Position numbers and translations under genes: made by a program
The notes under the pieces: generated by a model
The model's database searches: none
What the model saw: the letters and a program-made list of their open reading frames with translations, nothing else
Told to the model about the DNA's origin: nothing
Shown here: piece by piece, positions 1 to 6,507 of the stretch
Layout: each line of letters begins with the position of its first letter
Numbering within the stretch: position 1 is the first letter of the stretch
Assembly (NCBI GenBank): GCA_030064795.1
Contig: JASJEI010000034.1
Location: 1 to 15,154 of the forward strand
Length of the DNA stretch: 15,154 nt
Source: Pleurocapsa sp. MO_226.B13
GTDB taxonomy: Bacteria > Cyanobacteriota > Cyanobacteriia > Cyanobacteriales > Xenococcaceae
Reading direction: 5' to 3'

Positions 1-35
1 AGCCTAAATAAGTTATGAATTAACAATCAAGCATC

Positions 36-353
36 ATGATTCAAGGTAGAATTCCCGAAATTACTATTAAATTCAGCGATAAACCCGACTTACCCACTGA
101 AGGGAAAAAAGTAACTCTGGAAATTCAAGGAGAAAACAACGTCACCATCAAAGCCGAAGTTAACCGCAAAACTTTGAAGAAGCAGGTAGCTAAGATGGAT
201 GAATATGATGACTGGGTAGGTGCGCTGTCAGGAAAAATTAAGAGCGTTTCTGCTGATGGGCTTATCGAGCTAGAAGCTGCGGGGGTCAATGTATTCGAGA
301 AGAAAAAGAAAGAACCCAAGCCCGATAACGATAAGCAATCAACGGCTGCCTAG
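36..353 (+). CDS. Small conserved cyanobacterial protein, FinO-like annotation type
   Basis: A 105-residue protein. It opens with the strand-rich stretch MIQGRIPEITIKF, followed by a small domain ending in VNVFEKKKK and a lysine-rich, disordered-looking tail (about residues 88-105). The order 'M-I-x-G-x...TIK', 'K-x-L-K-K' and 'W-V-x-A-L-S-G-K-I' recalls the short cyanobacterial proteins usually labelled 'fertility inhibition FinO-like'. That link comes from memory of the family, and no RNA-binding activity is shown here. The ATG at 36 is the natural start, because conserved family members begin in the same way. No strong ribosome-binding site is visible in the 35 bases available. The gene ends 89 bases before the CHAT gene on the same strand. 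The gap contains two overlapping HIP1 sites (392-405) and no clear terminator. Confidence 0.5.
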   Translation: MIQGRIPEITIKFSDKPDLPTEGKKVTLEIQGENNVTIKAEVNRKTLKKQVAKMDEYDDWVGALSGKIKSVSADGLIELEAAGVNVFEKKKKEPKPDNDKQSTAA

Positions 354-442
354 AGCGAAGATGTTGGCTCTTAATTGTGAGGTCGGAGAAGGCGATCGCG
401 ATCGCTATTAAAGAAAAGAGCTGCCCTATCCTGTATAAATAG

Positions 443-1672
443 ATGAGCGATTTGCCCCCAGTCAAGAAAATCCTGATTCTCTCAGCCAACCCCAAAGGAA
501 CAACCCCACTGCGTTTGGATGAGGAGGTGCGGGAAATTGAGGAGGGGTTGCTAAGGGCGAAACAGCGCGATAAATTTACTATAAAATCACCTAGAGCCGT
601 CCGTTACAGAGATATTAGTAGGAATCTTTTAGATTTTGAACCGCAAATTCTCCATTTTTCTGGACATGGAGCAGGAGAAGAGGGCTTGGTATTTGAGGAT
701 GAAACAGGGCATGAAAAGTTAGTCGATGCAGAAGCCTTGGCAGAACTATTTGAGTTGTTTGACGACGAATTAGAGTGCGTGGTTCTCAATGCTTGTTATT
801 CAGAAGTCCAAGCCAGAGCGATCGCTCGTCATATTGATTTCGTGGTAGGTATGAATCAAGCGATCGGCGATCGAGCAGCCATTGAATTTGCCATAGGTTT
901 TTATGATGGACTTGGCGCGGGAAAATCTTATGAGGTTGCCTATAAATTAGGTTGTAACGCTATTATTCTCGCTGGTATTCCCGAAAAACTAACTCCCCAA
1001 CTGCTGACTAAAGAAGATATGGCTTGTTTTTCCTCAACTCCTAGTTTTTATATCGAACGTCCTCCCATTGAGCAGTACTGTTACCAAGCCATTATGGAGC
1101 CAGGAGCGTTGCTGCGGATTAAAGCCCCGACGAAGATGGGAAAAACTTTGCTGTTGGAACGAATCTTAGATTATGCCAGCCAGCAGAGTTATAAAGCAGT
1201 CAAATTGGATTTTCAGCTAGCTAATGGTAGTGTCTTAACTGACTTGAAAACTTTTTTGCAATGGTTCTGTGTCAGTGTAGCTGACAGCCTTGATTTAGAG
1301 GATAAGTTGGATGAATATTGGCGAGATATCTATGGTTTGAATAAAAACTGTACTCGTTATTTTCAAAAGTATTTATTGTCAGTTACAGATAGTCCTCTAG
1401 TTTTGGCGTTAGATAATTTTGAGCGACTGTTTGCAGAAAAAGAGATTTTCGGTGAATTCTGTTTCTTGCTGCGAGGTTGGTACGAAACTGCCAAACAAGG
1501 AGAGCGAGTCGGAAAGCTTTGGAAAAAAATGAGGTTGGTTGTCGTTTATTCCACAGATGATTATCCTAAGCTGAACTTTAATCACTCTCCCTTTAATGTC
1601 GGAGTTCTCATTGAGCTACCTGAATTTACCCAGCAGCAGGTTACAGAACTTACCCAGTTGTACCAGGGCTAA
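443..1672 (+). CDS. CHAT protease plus AAA-like ATPase protein, 3' end cut off by an IS
   Basis: A 409-residue product. Residues 1-180 form a CHAT (caspase-like) domain, with catalytic His75 in HFSGHG and catalytic Cys118 in VVLNACYS. After a linker, residues 200-406 look like the AAA-like/STAND-type ATPase common in cyanobacteria: a Walker A-like APTKMGKT (228-235) and a Walker B-like LVLALDNF with Asp324. Proteins of this architecture normally continue past the motif reached here (PEFTQQQVTELTQLY). The ATPase is cut: the last native codon is Tyr407 (1661-1663), and the final Gln-Gly-stop comes from the terminal repeat of the IS that starts at 1664. The remainder is not found on the far side of the IS. 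Such proteins are thought to couple ATPase-based sensing to proteolysis. Whether this truncated form works is unknown. The start at 443 has no good ribosome-binding site. Confidence 0.85.
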   Translation: MSDLPPVKKILILSANPKGTTPLRLDEEVREIEEGLLRAKQRDKFTIKSPRAVRYRDISRNLLDFEPQILHFSGHGAGEEGLVFEDETGHEKLVDAEALAELFELFDDELECVVLNACYSEVQARAIARHIDFVVGMNQAIGDRAAIEFAIGFYDGLGAGKSYEVAYKLGCNAIILAGIPEKLTPQLLTKEDMACFSSTPSFYIERPPIEQYCYQAIMEPGALLRIKAPTKMGKTLLLERILDYASQQSYKAVKLDFQLANGSVLTDLKTFLQWFCVSVADSLDLEDKLDEYWRDIYGLNKNCTRYFQKYLLSVTDSPLVLALDNFERLFAEKEIFGEFCFLLRGWYETAKQGERVGKLWKKMRLVVVYSTDDYPKLNFNHSPFNVGVLIELPEFTQQQVTELTQLYQG

Positions 1673-3254
1673 CGCATCTTAAATTGAGCGAAAACAGCTA
1701 ATTGAAGAAAGAAAGGATAAAAGTCAAAAAAGAAGACTAGTAGTATAAAACACTTCTTTTTAACGACGCGATCGGGAGTAAAAATATGATAAATTCAGTA
1801 AAATTAAAATTAATTTAAGACAGAATTAGTTCTCAGAATTGATGATATGATGACCCAATTATCAAACTTAATTTTGGCTATCTTTAGTCATGAAACTAAG
1901 ACCAAAAACTACAATAGAAGAACATTTTTCATCCATCAAAGATCCGAGATTAGATAGAACTAAGCTACATCAATTGATTGATATTATTACTATTACTCTT
2001 TGTGCAGTAATTAGTGGAGCAGAAAGCTGGTCTGACATAGAATTATTTGGTCACTGTAAATATGATTGGTTTAAATCCTTTTTAGAATTACCGAACGGGA
2101 TTCCATCTCATGATACTTTTAATCGAGTTTTTGCTCGTCTAGATCCCGAACAATTAGAAAAATGCTTTTCAGATTGGGTTAAATCAATTCATAATTTATT
2201 ATCAGGAGAACAAATTGCTATTGATGGTAAAACTTTACGCCATTCATATAATCGTAATTCCGAACAAAAAGCCATAGTGATGGTGAGTGCTTGGGCTAAA
2301 AATAGTGGATTAGTCTTAGCACAAAGAAAGGTATCCAAAAAATCGAATGAAATTACTGCTGTTCCTGAATTATTAAAAGTTTTAGAATTATCAGGAGCAA
2401 TAGTTACCCTTGACGCTATGGGCTGTCAAAAAGAAATTGTCAATCAAATTGTCTCGCAACAAGCTGACTATTTAATTACATTAAAAAAGAATCAAGGTGA
2501 TTTATATAAGCGAGTAGATGAGTTATTCAAAGAAGTTATATCTGCCGAGCAACTTGGATGTCATTACAGTAGTTACAGTCTTAATGAATCTGGTCATGGT
2601 AGAACCGAAAATAGACGTTATCAAGTTTTAAATAATATCTCTAAAATTATAGATTTAGAAGATAAATGGTCTAATTTGAATTCAATTGTTCGTGTTGAAT
2701 ATCTACGTCAATTAAAGAATGGTAAATCAAAATTAGAAAGTAGATATTTTATTACTAGCTTATCAGAAAAAGCCGAAAGATTGGCTGATTATATTCGAGG
2801 ACATTGGACTATAGAAAACCAACTTCATTGGGTTTTAGATGTAGAGTTTGGTGAAGATGATTCAAGAATCAGAAAAGATAATGCTCCTGAAAATTTAGCA
2901 GTTATCAGACATATAGCACTCAATATTTTCAAGCAGGATAAAAGCATCAAGGGCAGTATTAAAGGCAAACGAAAATGTGCTGGATGGAATGATAGTTATC
3001 TCCTCAAACTGTTAAAACAATAAGCAGACTTGTTGGAGTTGAATTGGTTCAAAATAAATCTTTTTTCAAGAAGAAAAATACTCTTCTCTTTTTCTCATGC
3101 CTTATTTTTACTTGGTTTATAGAAAAGTAAGCTATTTTGACCATTTTTGATCATTGATGATATTTTAATGCAGATATCAAGTCTTATTTGAGATTTATAA
3201 TTTGTTCAAACCCTTTCACTGTTTAATTTTTGAAATTTAGATGCGTTGCCCCTG
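1664..3254 (+). mobile_element. ISAs1-family insertion sequence, apparently intact
   Basis: The element is bounded by imperfect terminal inverted repeats. The left end reads CAGGGCTAACGCATCTTAAA from 1664. The right end, read inward on the minus strand from 3254, reads CAGGGGCAACGCATCTAAAT. The same ends bound the second element at 12139-13553, which fixes the borders. Length is 1591 bases, with about 225 non-coding bases on each side of the transposase gene. ISAs1 elements usually duplicate about 8-10 bases of target. Here the flanks are AGTTGTAC on the left and AGTTTGTA on the right, which resemble each other only if one base is skipped, so no clean duplication is present. The element is AT-rich and has no HIP1 site, consistent with recent arrival. 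Confidence 0.85.
1890..3023 (+). CDS. ISAs1-family DDE transposase
   Basis: A 377-residue, full-length transposase for this family. An N-terminal helical region with MKLRPKTTIEEHF and LPNGIPSHDTFNRVFARLD is followed by an RNase H-like catalytic core. The probable DDE triad is Asp112 (IAIDGKTLR), Asp175 (VTLDAMGCQ) and Glu309 (HWTIENQLHWVLDVEF). The trailing GEDDSRIR and NAPENLAVIRH motifs are also typical. The reading frame is unbroken, so the element may be active. The ATG at 1890 matches the start of the related transposase at 13479 on the other strand (MKLRPK), which supports this start. No strong ribosome-binding site precedes it, as is common for transposases. Confidence 0.92.
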   Translation: MKLRPKTTIEEHFSSIKDPRLDRTKLHQLIDIITITLCAVISGAESWSDIELFGHCKYDWFKSFLELPNGIPSHDTFNRVFARLDPEQLEKCFSDWVKSIHNLLSGEQIAIDGKTLRHSYNRNSEQKAIVMVSAWAKNSGLVLAQRKVSKKSNEITAVPELLKVLELSGAIVTLDAMGCQKEIVNQIVSQQADYLITLKKNQGDLYKRVDELFKEVISAEQLGCHYSSYSLNESGHGRTENRRYQVLNNISKIIDLEDKWSNLNSIVRVEYLRQLKNGKSKLESRYFITSLSEKAERLADYIRGHWTIENQLHWVLDVEFGEDDSRIRKDNAPENLAVIRHIALNIFKQDKSIKGSIKGKRKCAGWNDSYLLKLLKQ

Positions 3255-3655
3255 AGTTTGTAGCAATCACAGGGTCGTATGATGAACTTCCATTAAAAGT
3301 TGACGGCAGAGGTCGTTACTACCTTAGCGATTCAGATTGGGGAGAAGTTTTTCCAGCTCGCATCGTTCCTCTCTCTACCGAACTTCCCCAAAATCTAGGC
3401 GAATCTGTTTACGGACACAAGCCAATTTTTGAGCCTGAGTATTTTGGTCACTTTCGTCACATATTTATGATTTCTTACGGTGGCGAAATAATGAAAGCTT
3501 ATAGTAAAATTCGGGCGAATTTCCCTAGATCCTATTTTCAGGAAGTTTACCAAGGCGAACTTGCTATTACCTTCAGTGCCACAGATCCAGATGATTTAAA
3601 CCACGACCTACATCCACAAATTAAATATCTTTATTCTAATTTTTTGGAATCATAA
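3230..3655 (+). CDS. Hypothetical protein, 5' end replaced by the IS terminus
   Basis: The open frame encodes 141 residues, but its ATG and first eight codons lie inside the right terminal repeat of the IS. The host part starts at 3255. What remains (FVAITGSYDELPLKVDGRGR onward) is a soluble, mixed alpha/beta sequence rich in aromatic and acidic residues. It has no signal peptide, no membrane segment and no motif I recognise. There is no internal ATG, GTG or TTG near the junction, so the original start was probably lost to the left. It is not the missing end of the CHAT/ATPase protein, since it shows none of the expected winged-helix or glycine-proline motifs. The IS-supplied ATG could still allow a short fusion product. 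Function unknown. Confidence 0.5.
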   Translation: MKFRCVAPEFVAITGSYDELPLKVDGRGRYYLSDSDWGEVFPARIVPLSTELPQNLGESVYGHKPIFEPEYFGHFRHIFMISYGGEIMKAYSKIRANFPRSYFQEVYQGELAITFSATDPDDLNHDLHPQIKYLYSNFLES

Positions 3656-3714
3656 GATCGCTGATCATTTCTTGAAGTTCTAAGACTAACTCTACGAGTT
3701 TGGATAGCTAAAAC

Positions 3715-3963
3715 ATGAAATATCTAGGTTTTGAATTTATACATCAGCAGCACGAAGATTGTATGCTTTCTTGGGCTGAATTTACCTTTGATGATGATGG
3801 CGTTCTGATGGTTGGTGAATCGCCTAGATCTGCCTCAAATTTCGAGGATTACTATTATCTGAGGGAAGATACAGCACGTGTCCATGTAGGTCTAAAAAAC
3901 GGCGGTGATTTTGAGGAATTAGTTAAAACTTATCGTTTTGAGTATTCTCATATTGAAGATTAA
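3715..3963 (+). CDS. Small acidic hypothetical protein
   Basis: An 82-residue acidic protein (MKYLGFEFIHQQHEDCMLSW...) with the stretches FTFDDDGVL and EDYYYLRED and a predicted mix of strands and helices. There is no signal peptide or membrane segment. I do not recognise the family. It lies 59 bases after the preceding truncated gene, on the same strand. Size, acidity and place in a run of small unknown genes next to a mobile element would suit an accessory gene such as an immunity or antitoxin-type protein, but nothing in the sequence proves this. Only a weak ribosome-binding site is seen. Confidence 0.5.
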   Translation: MKYLGFEFIHQQHEDCMLSWAEFTFDDDGVLMVGESPRSASNFEDYYYLREDTARVHVGLKNGGDFEELVKTYRFEYSHIED

Positions 3964-4001
3964 AGGAAGGCGATCGCCTCCGCACATCGTTTTTCTTCTC
4001 T

Positions 4002-4021
4002 CCCGCAGAGTCGCGAGCGGG
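4002..4021. terminator. Possible hairpin between converging genes
   Basis: CCCGC (4002-4006) pairs with GCGGG (4017-4021) around a 10-base loop containing TCGCGA. It lies between the stop of the plus-strand gene at 3963 and the stop of the minus-strand remnant at 4027, where a two-way terminator would be expected. Neither side has a proper T-run, so this is weak. Confidence 0.25.
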
Positions 4022-4026
4022 GATAA

Positions 4027-4317
4027 TTACTTGTTTGGCAAGCGAATCAAATAATCCCTAAAATCAATCAACTGCTCAATACTCATTTGGGTGCGATCGC
4101 ACAGGGAGTACCTCTGTTTAATACAAGCAAGCCCCTGTTTTTTGCCCCAACCGATTCGTCTAACTTCTTTGGTTGTCTGTTTAATTAGCTGTTTTTTCGG
4201 TTCTTCTACACCTTCAGTTTTAACTTTTTCGGTTTCAACTGAGGAATTATCGGTACGATCCAGGATACGAACTGTAGTCGCTCGAAAAGCGATTGCGATT
4301 AAGCGCGATCGCGTTGT
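4027..4317 (-). pseudogene. Minus-strand gene remnant: C-terminal part of a recombination-type protein
   Basis: Reading leftwards, 96 codons are open from a stop (TAA, complement of 4318-4320) to the TAA at 4027-4029. No ATG, GTG or TTG lies near its front, and the only Met is late. The encoded sequence is protein-like: an acidic, charged linker (SSVETEKVKTEGVEEPKK), then a compact helical domain with RRIGWGKKQGLACIKQRY and MSIEQLIDFRDYLIRLP. The pattern 'GW-x3-QG-x3-(I/L)-x3-Y ... L-x2-F-x2-YL-x2-LP' recalls the C-terminal domain of some cyanobacterial phage/plasmid recombination proteins (recalled, not searched). Upstream of the TAA the same frame runs on for at least 23 more codons (CAT AAT TTT...), as if a longer gene had been broken. 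The plus-strand frame at 4091-4321 is its shadow. Probably a leftover copy of a gene like the one at 10807-11319. Confidence 0.5.
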
Positions 4318-4377
4318 TTAAGGTTCTACCGCCCCTGATTTCGCTTCATAATTTTTTTCAGATTGTTGCAAAAAATT

Positions 4378-4644
4378 ATGGCAACCAGCGATCGCTATTT
4401 ATTAGCCGAGTATTTGATCGAATTGATGCTTTATGAAGATAAGCAAGAGATCCTTAATGGCGACCTCGATTTTCTAGACTCAGTTTTGCGTGGTGATGGT
4501 TGGACAGGTTACTCTAATTTTTCTATCGAACAGAATATTTCTGAGTTTGTTGAGCGTGAATGTACTCATGAATATTTCTTCGACTCTGATGATCCTCAAT
4601 TCCAACATCTTTTAGCTAGCTTGAAAGGAGAATTATCAACATGA
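4378..4644 (+). CDS. Small acidic hypothetical protein, coupled to the next gene
   Basis: An 88-residue acidic, mainly helical protein starting MATSDRYLLAEYLIELMLYE. It contains the segments DLDFLDSVLRGDGWTGYSNF and HEYFFDSDDPQF. No signal peptide or membrane helix; family not recognised. The ATG at 4378 is preferred over the in-frame TTG at 4363, which adds five residues without a ribosome-binding site. Its stop overlaps the start of the following small membrane-protein gene (ATGA at 4641-4644), so the two are probably translated together and may act together. A soluble acidic protein paired with a tiny membrane protein is a common arrangement in accessory modules, but the role is unknown. 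Confidence 0.5.
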   Translation: MATSDRYLLAEYLIELMLYEDKQEILNGDLDFLDSVLRGDGWTGYSNFSIEQNISEFVERECTHEYFFDSDDPQFQHLLASLKGELST

Positions 4645-4808
4645 GTCCATACCAGAAAAATTTTCAGCCTTCGGATTGGCGAAGTCGAGAAAGCCAAAGA
4701 AGAATGTTGAGAAAATCAGTGAAATTCTCAAAGGCTTATTTTTTCGGCTCTTTATTTTTCTTAGGAATATGTTTCACAGTATTAATTTTTCTATCAGGAA
4801 ACAGTTGA
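4641..4808 (+). CDS. Tiny single-helix membrane protein
   Basis: A 55-residue protein. Residues 1-30 are polar and strongly basic (SDWRSRESQRRMLRKSVKFS). Residues 31-52 form one hydrophobic helix (AYFFGSLFFLGICFTVLIFL), followed by SGNS-stop. By the positive-inside rule the N-terminus should face the cytoplasm. An AAAGGAG ribosome-binding site (4624-4630) sits 10 bases before the ATG, and the start overlaps the previous stop by ATGA. These two points favour this frame over the overlapping plus-strand frame at 4676-4957, whose protein looks random. Such a size fits a small membrane accessory or toxin-like peptide, but no family is recognised. A 44-codon antisense frame (4870 to 4736) competes for part of the region. 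Confidence 0.55.
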   Translation: MSPYQKNFQPSDWRSRESQRRMLRKSVKFSKAYFFGSLFFLGICFTVLIFLSGNS

Positions 4809-4940
4809 TTAAATGCTTCTATCGCTATTTCAGAGTTGTGCTGTGTTGTATTCGTTCTTACTCTACTCATTTTGTCTCCAATGATAAATTTACTACGTCA
4901 ACGCTGATAGACGGCAAAGCATCTCTAATCAAAAGTGACA

Positions 4941-5546
4941 ATGGAACTACAAGTTGAGACTATTACTTATTCATCAAACAGAGATACATATATCTCTAGA
5001 GTAGATGACTTTTTAATAACGCCCATGCATTCTTCCATTAAAGCAGATTTTAGCTACGAGTTATCTGAGGAAGACTTTGCAAATGGCGCAATCAAGCTCG
5101 AAAAGGTTGGCTCTATCTCCGCTTACAGAATAAACTTATTTGAATCTGAACGAAGTCTGGCGATTTTAGCCGACCTTATTTCTCAAGATCTTTGTTTCGC
5201 TGCAAGTTATTTTCTTGACGATGATGGCAAAAATCATTTATCTCATCAATATTTGTACTATATTGATGAGGTTTTTATTAAGCCTGAATACAGACAATTT
5301 GGATTGGCTCTGAGGGGACTAGCGATGTTTTTGGAGAATTTTGCTCAAGGAGAAGCCGTTTGCTGCCATCCCTGTCCTTTGAGAGACTTGAGGGAGAAAT
5401 ATGAAGAGAAATACGGCAAACGCTTGCTCAGAAGATATTGGTCGAAAGTCGGGCTTAATAAATATTCAGTAGACGATAATATTCTTTGGACAGACGATTG
5501 GTCTATGCCCTACTGGTTAAAGCATCAAATTTTTTCTGAGGACTGA
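4941..5546 (+). CDS. GNAT-like acyltransferase-fold protein
   Basis: A 201-residue protein. The central part (residues 106-131, YYIDEVFIKPEYRQFGLALR onward) fits the strand 4 / acetyl-CoA loop / helix 3 core of GNAT N-acetyltransferases, with R118-Q-F-G121-L-A123 in the place of the usual Q/R-x-x-G-x-G/A. The downstream LRRYWSKVGLNKYS resembles the 'y...GF' end of the fold. The N-terminal 100 residues are less typical. GNAT proteins move an acyl group from acyl-CoA to an amine, and the substrate here cannot be guessed. ATG 4941 is chosen; the in-frame GTG at 4935 adds only two residues. It follows the small membrane-protein gene by 132 bases with no evident ribosome-binding site. A weak inverted repeat, AGGACT/AGTCCT, spans the stop (5539-5559). 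Confidence 0.55.
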   Translation: MELQVETITYSSNRDTYISRVDDFLITPMHSSIKADFSYELSEEDFANGAIKLEKVGSISAYRINLFESERSLAILADLISQDLCFAASYFLDDDGKNHLSHQYLYYIDEVFIKPEYRQFGLALRGLAMFLENFAQGEAVCCHPCPLRDLREKYEEKYGKRLLRRYWSKVGLNKYSVDDNILWTDDWSMPYWLKHQIFSED

Positions 5547-5632
5547 GTTAACGAGTCCTTGCACGAATTTAGCGCTCAAAACCTGCTTTTTAAGATGACT
5601 TTGTTAAGGTAAATTAATTGGAATTAACTGAG

Positions 5633-5983
5633 TCAAACAAGAGCGTATTCCGATTGTTTCTCGCCGATGTATTGGCTGTTTATGCACTCAAGATCGACCA
5701 AGCAGTAGTTTCTTTTTATCAGTATAAGTAGGGCTGCTTGCCCTACTGATTCAACCAACCCCATTGGTTGAATTTCAGGTTCATCCTTGGAGACTCTCTC
5801 TATCGTCACAATATCTAGAAACAGCCTGACAAAATATTCGTGCGCTCTCCCCACACCCGATACACTACTGAAAAACTGAAAATAAATTCTGCCCGCTTTT
5901 TGGAATATATTCCCACTCTCAAAGTGAATATAATAAAGGGCGGTTTTCTCAAACAGAACTGCTCTAAAAAGAGATAGTCTCAT
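5633..5983 (-). CDS. Doubtful hypothetical protein in an otherwise gene-poor stretch
   Basis: The 479-base stretch 5547-6025 has no convincing gene. Its longest open frame, on the minus strand, encodes 116 residues (MRLSLFRAVLFEKTALYYIH...), with an AGGAT-like ribosome-binding site about 8 bases before the ATG. No domain, signal peptide or clear membrane helix is seen. The frame runs straight through two adjacent hairpins (5719-5775), which is unusual for a conserved coding sequence, and residues such as QPMGLVESVGQAALLILI are just the translation of those repeats. It could be a decayed or chance frame. Confidence 0.25.
   Translation of the reverse strand: MRLSLFRAVLFEKTALYYIHFESGNIFQKAGRIYFQFFSSVSGVGRAHEYFVRLFLDIVTIERVSKDEPEIQPMGLVESVGQAALLILIKRNYCLVDLECINSQYIGEKQSEYALV
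5719..5775. repeat. Two adjacent perfect hairpins (REP-like)
   Basis: The first is AGTAGGGC (5727-5734), loop TGCTT, GCCCTACT (5740-5747), with outer arms ATCAGTA and TACTGAT giving an alternative, longer pairing. The second is TTCAACCAA (5750-5758), loop CCCCA, TTGGTTGAA (5764-5772), extended by CTGA/TCAG past a small bulge. They are two bases apart. This is the look of dispersed palindromic repeats common between cyanobacterial genes, or of an RNA structure. Confidence 0.6.
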
Positions 5984-6025
5984 AAAATTATCCTAAACAT
6001 CAAAAATCCACGCAATCAAGAAATA

Positions 6026-6238
6026 ATGGCTCAAAAAAAGTCACCTCAAGCAATTAAAACCAAACACTACCGTACATACACAGTTAAGTCACACGAAAGA
6101 AAAATGTACGAGAGAATTTATCAATTCGTTTGTACTGGGTACGATCGCGTCGTAGAAAGAAAAAGCTATGCCGTATGCTGTCCTAGCTATGGCAATGAAT
6201 GTAATGGCAAAACAAGTTTATGTCGTCGGAGTTTATAA
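6026..6238 (+). CDS. Small Cys-rich basic protein, possibly a decayed zinc ribbon
   Basis: A 70-residue basic protein. The N-terminal 30 residues are rich in Lys and Arg (MAQKKSPQAIKTKHYRTYTV). The rest carries Cys36, Cys51, Cys52, Cys59 and Cys66 in YQFVCTGYDRVVERKSYAVC and CPSYGNECNGKTSLC. The spacing suggests a zinc ribbon of the type 'C-x2-C ... CP-x2-C-x2-C' in which one Cys of each pair has become Tyr39 and Gly56, each one base away from Cys. It could therefore be a degenerate or divergent metal-binding protein, probably nucleic-acid binding if functional. No close ribosome-binding site. The following 269 bases (6239-6507) hold only very short frames, including one of 25 codons at 6242-6319, and no supported gene. 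Confidence 0.4.
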   Translation: MAQKKSPQAIKTKHYRTYTVKSHERKMYERIYQFVCTGYDRVVERKSYAVCCPSYGNECNGKTSLCRRSL

Positions 6239-6507
6239 CTAATGGAAGATGGCTCAAGGGTTTGGTTCTGGCCAAATAATCGAGGGTGCTATCGGATTCA
6301 AACTGAGTGCATGACTTAATTACGGGTGCAAATAGACATGATGAAGGTGAAGAGTTAATGTAATCAATTAAGAAGAGTGCGAGCGCAACCAAGGGATCGA
6401 ATCTTGAATTCATTACCACTACCGCCTAAAGAAAATCAAAACCAATGGCTAGATTCTGGTTAAAAAAGAACAGTTAATTCATTTATATCAATTCCAATCT
6501 TGATTTA

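Noticed and set aside
4091..4321. Plus-strand frame of 76 codons
   Set aside because: It is antisense to the protein-like minus-strand remnant and is low in meaningful pattern.
4676..4957. Plus-strand frame of 93 codons
   Set aside because: It overlaps the 4641-4808 gene in another frame, lacks a ribosome-binding site, and its protein looks random. The 55-residue membrane protein fits better.
6183..6419. Minus-strand frame of 78 codons
   Set aside because: It is antisense to the Cys-rich gene and its downstream gap. No family pattern.
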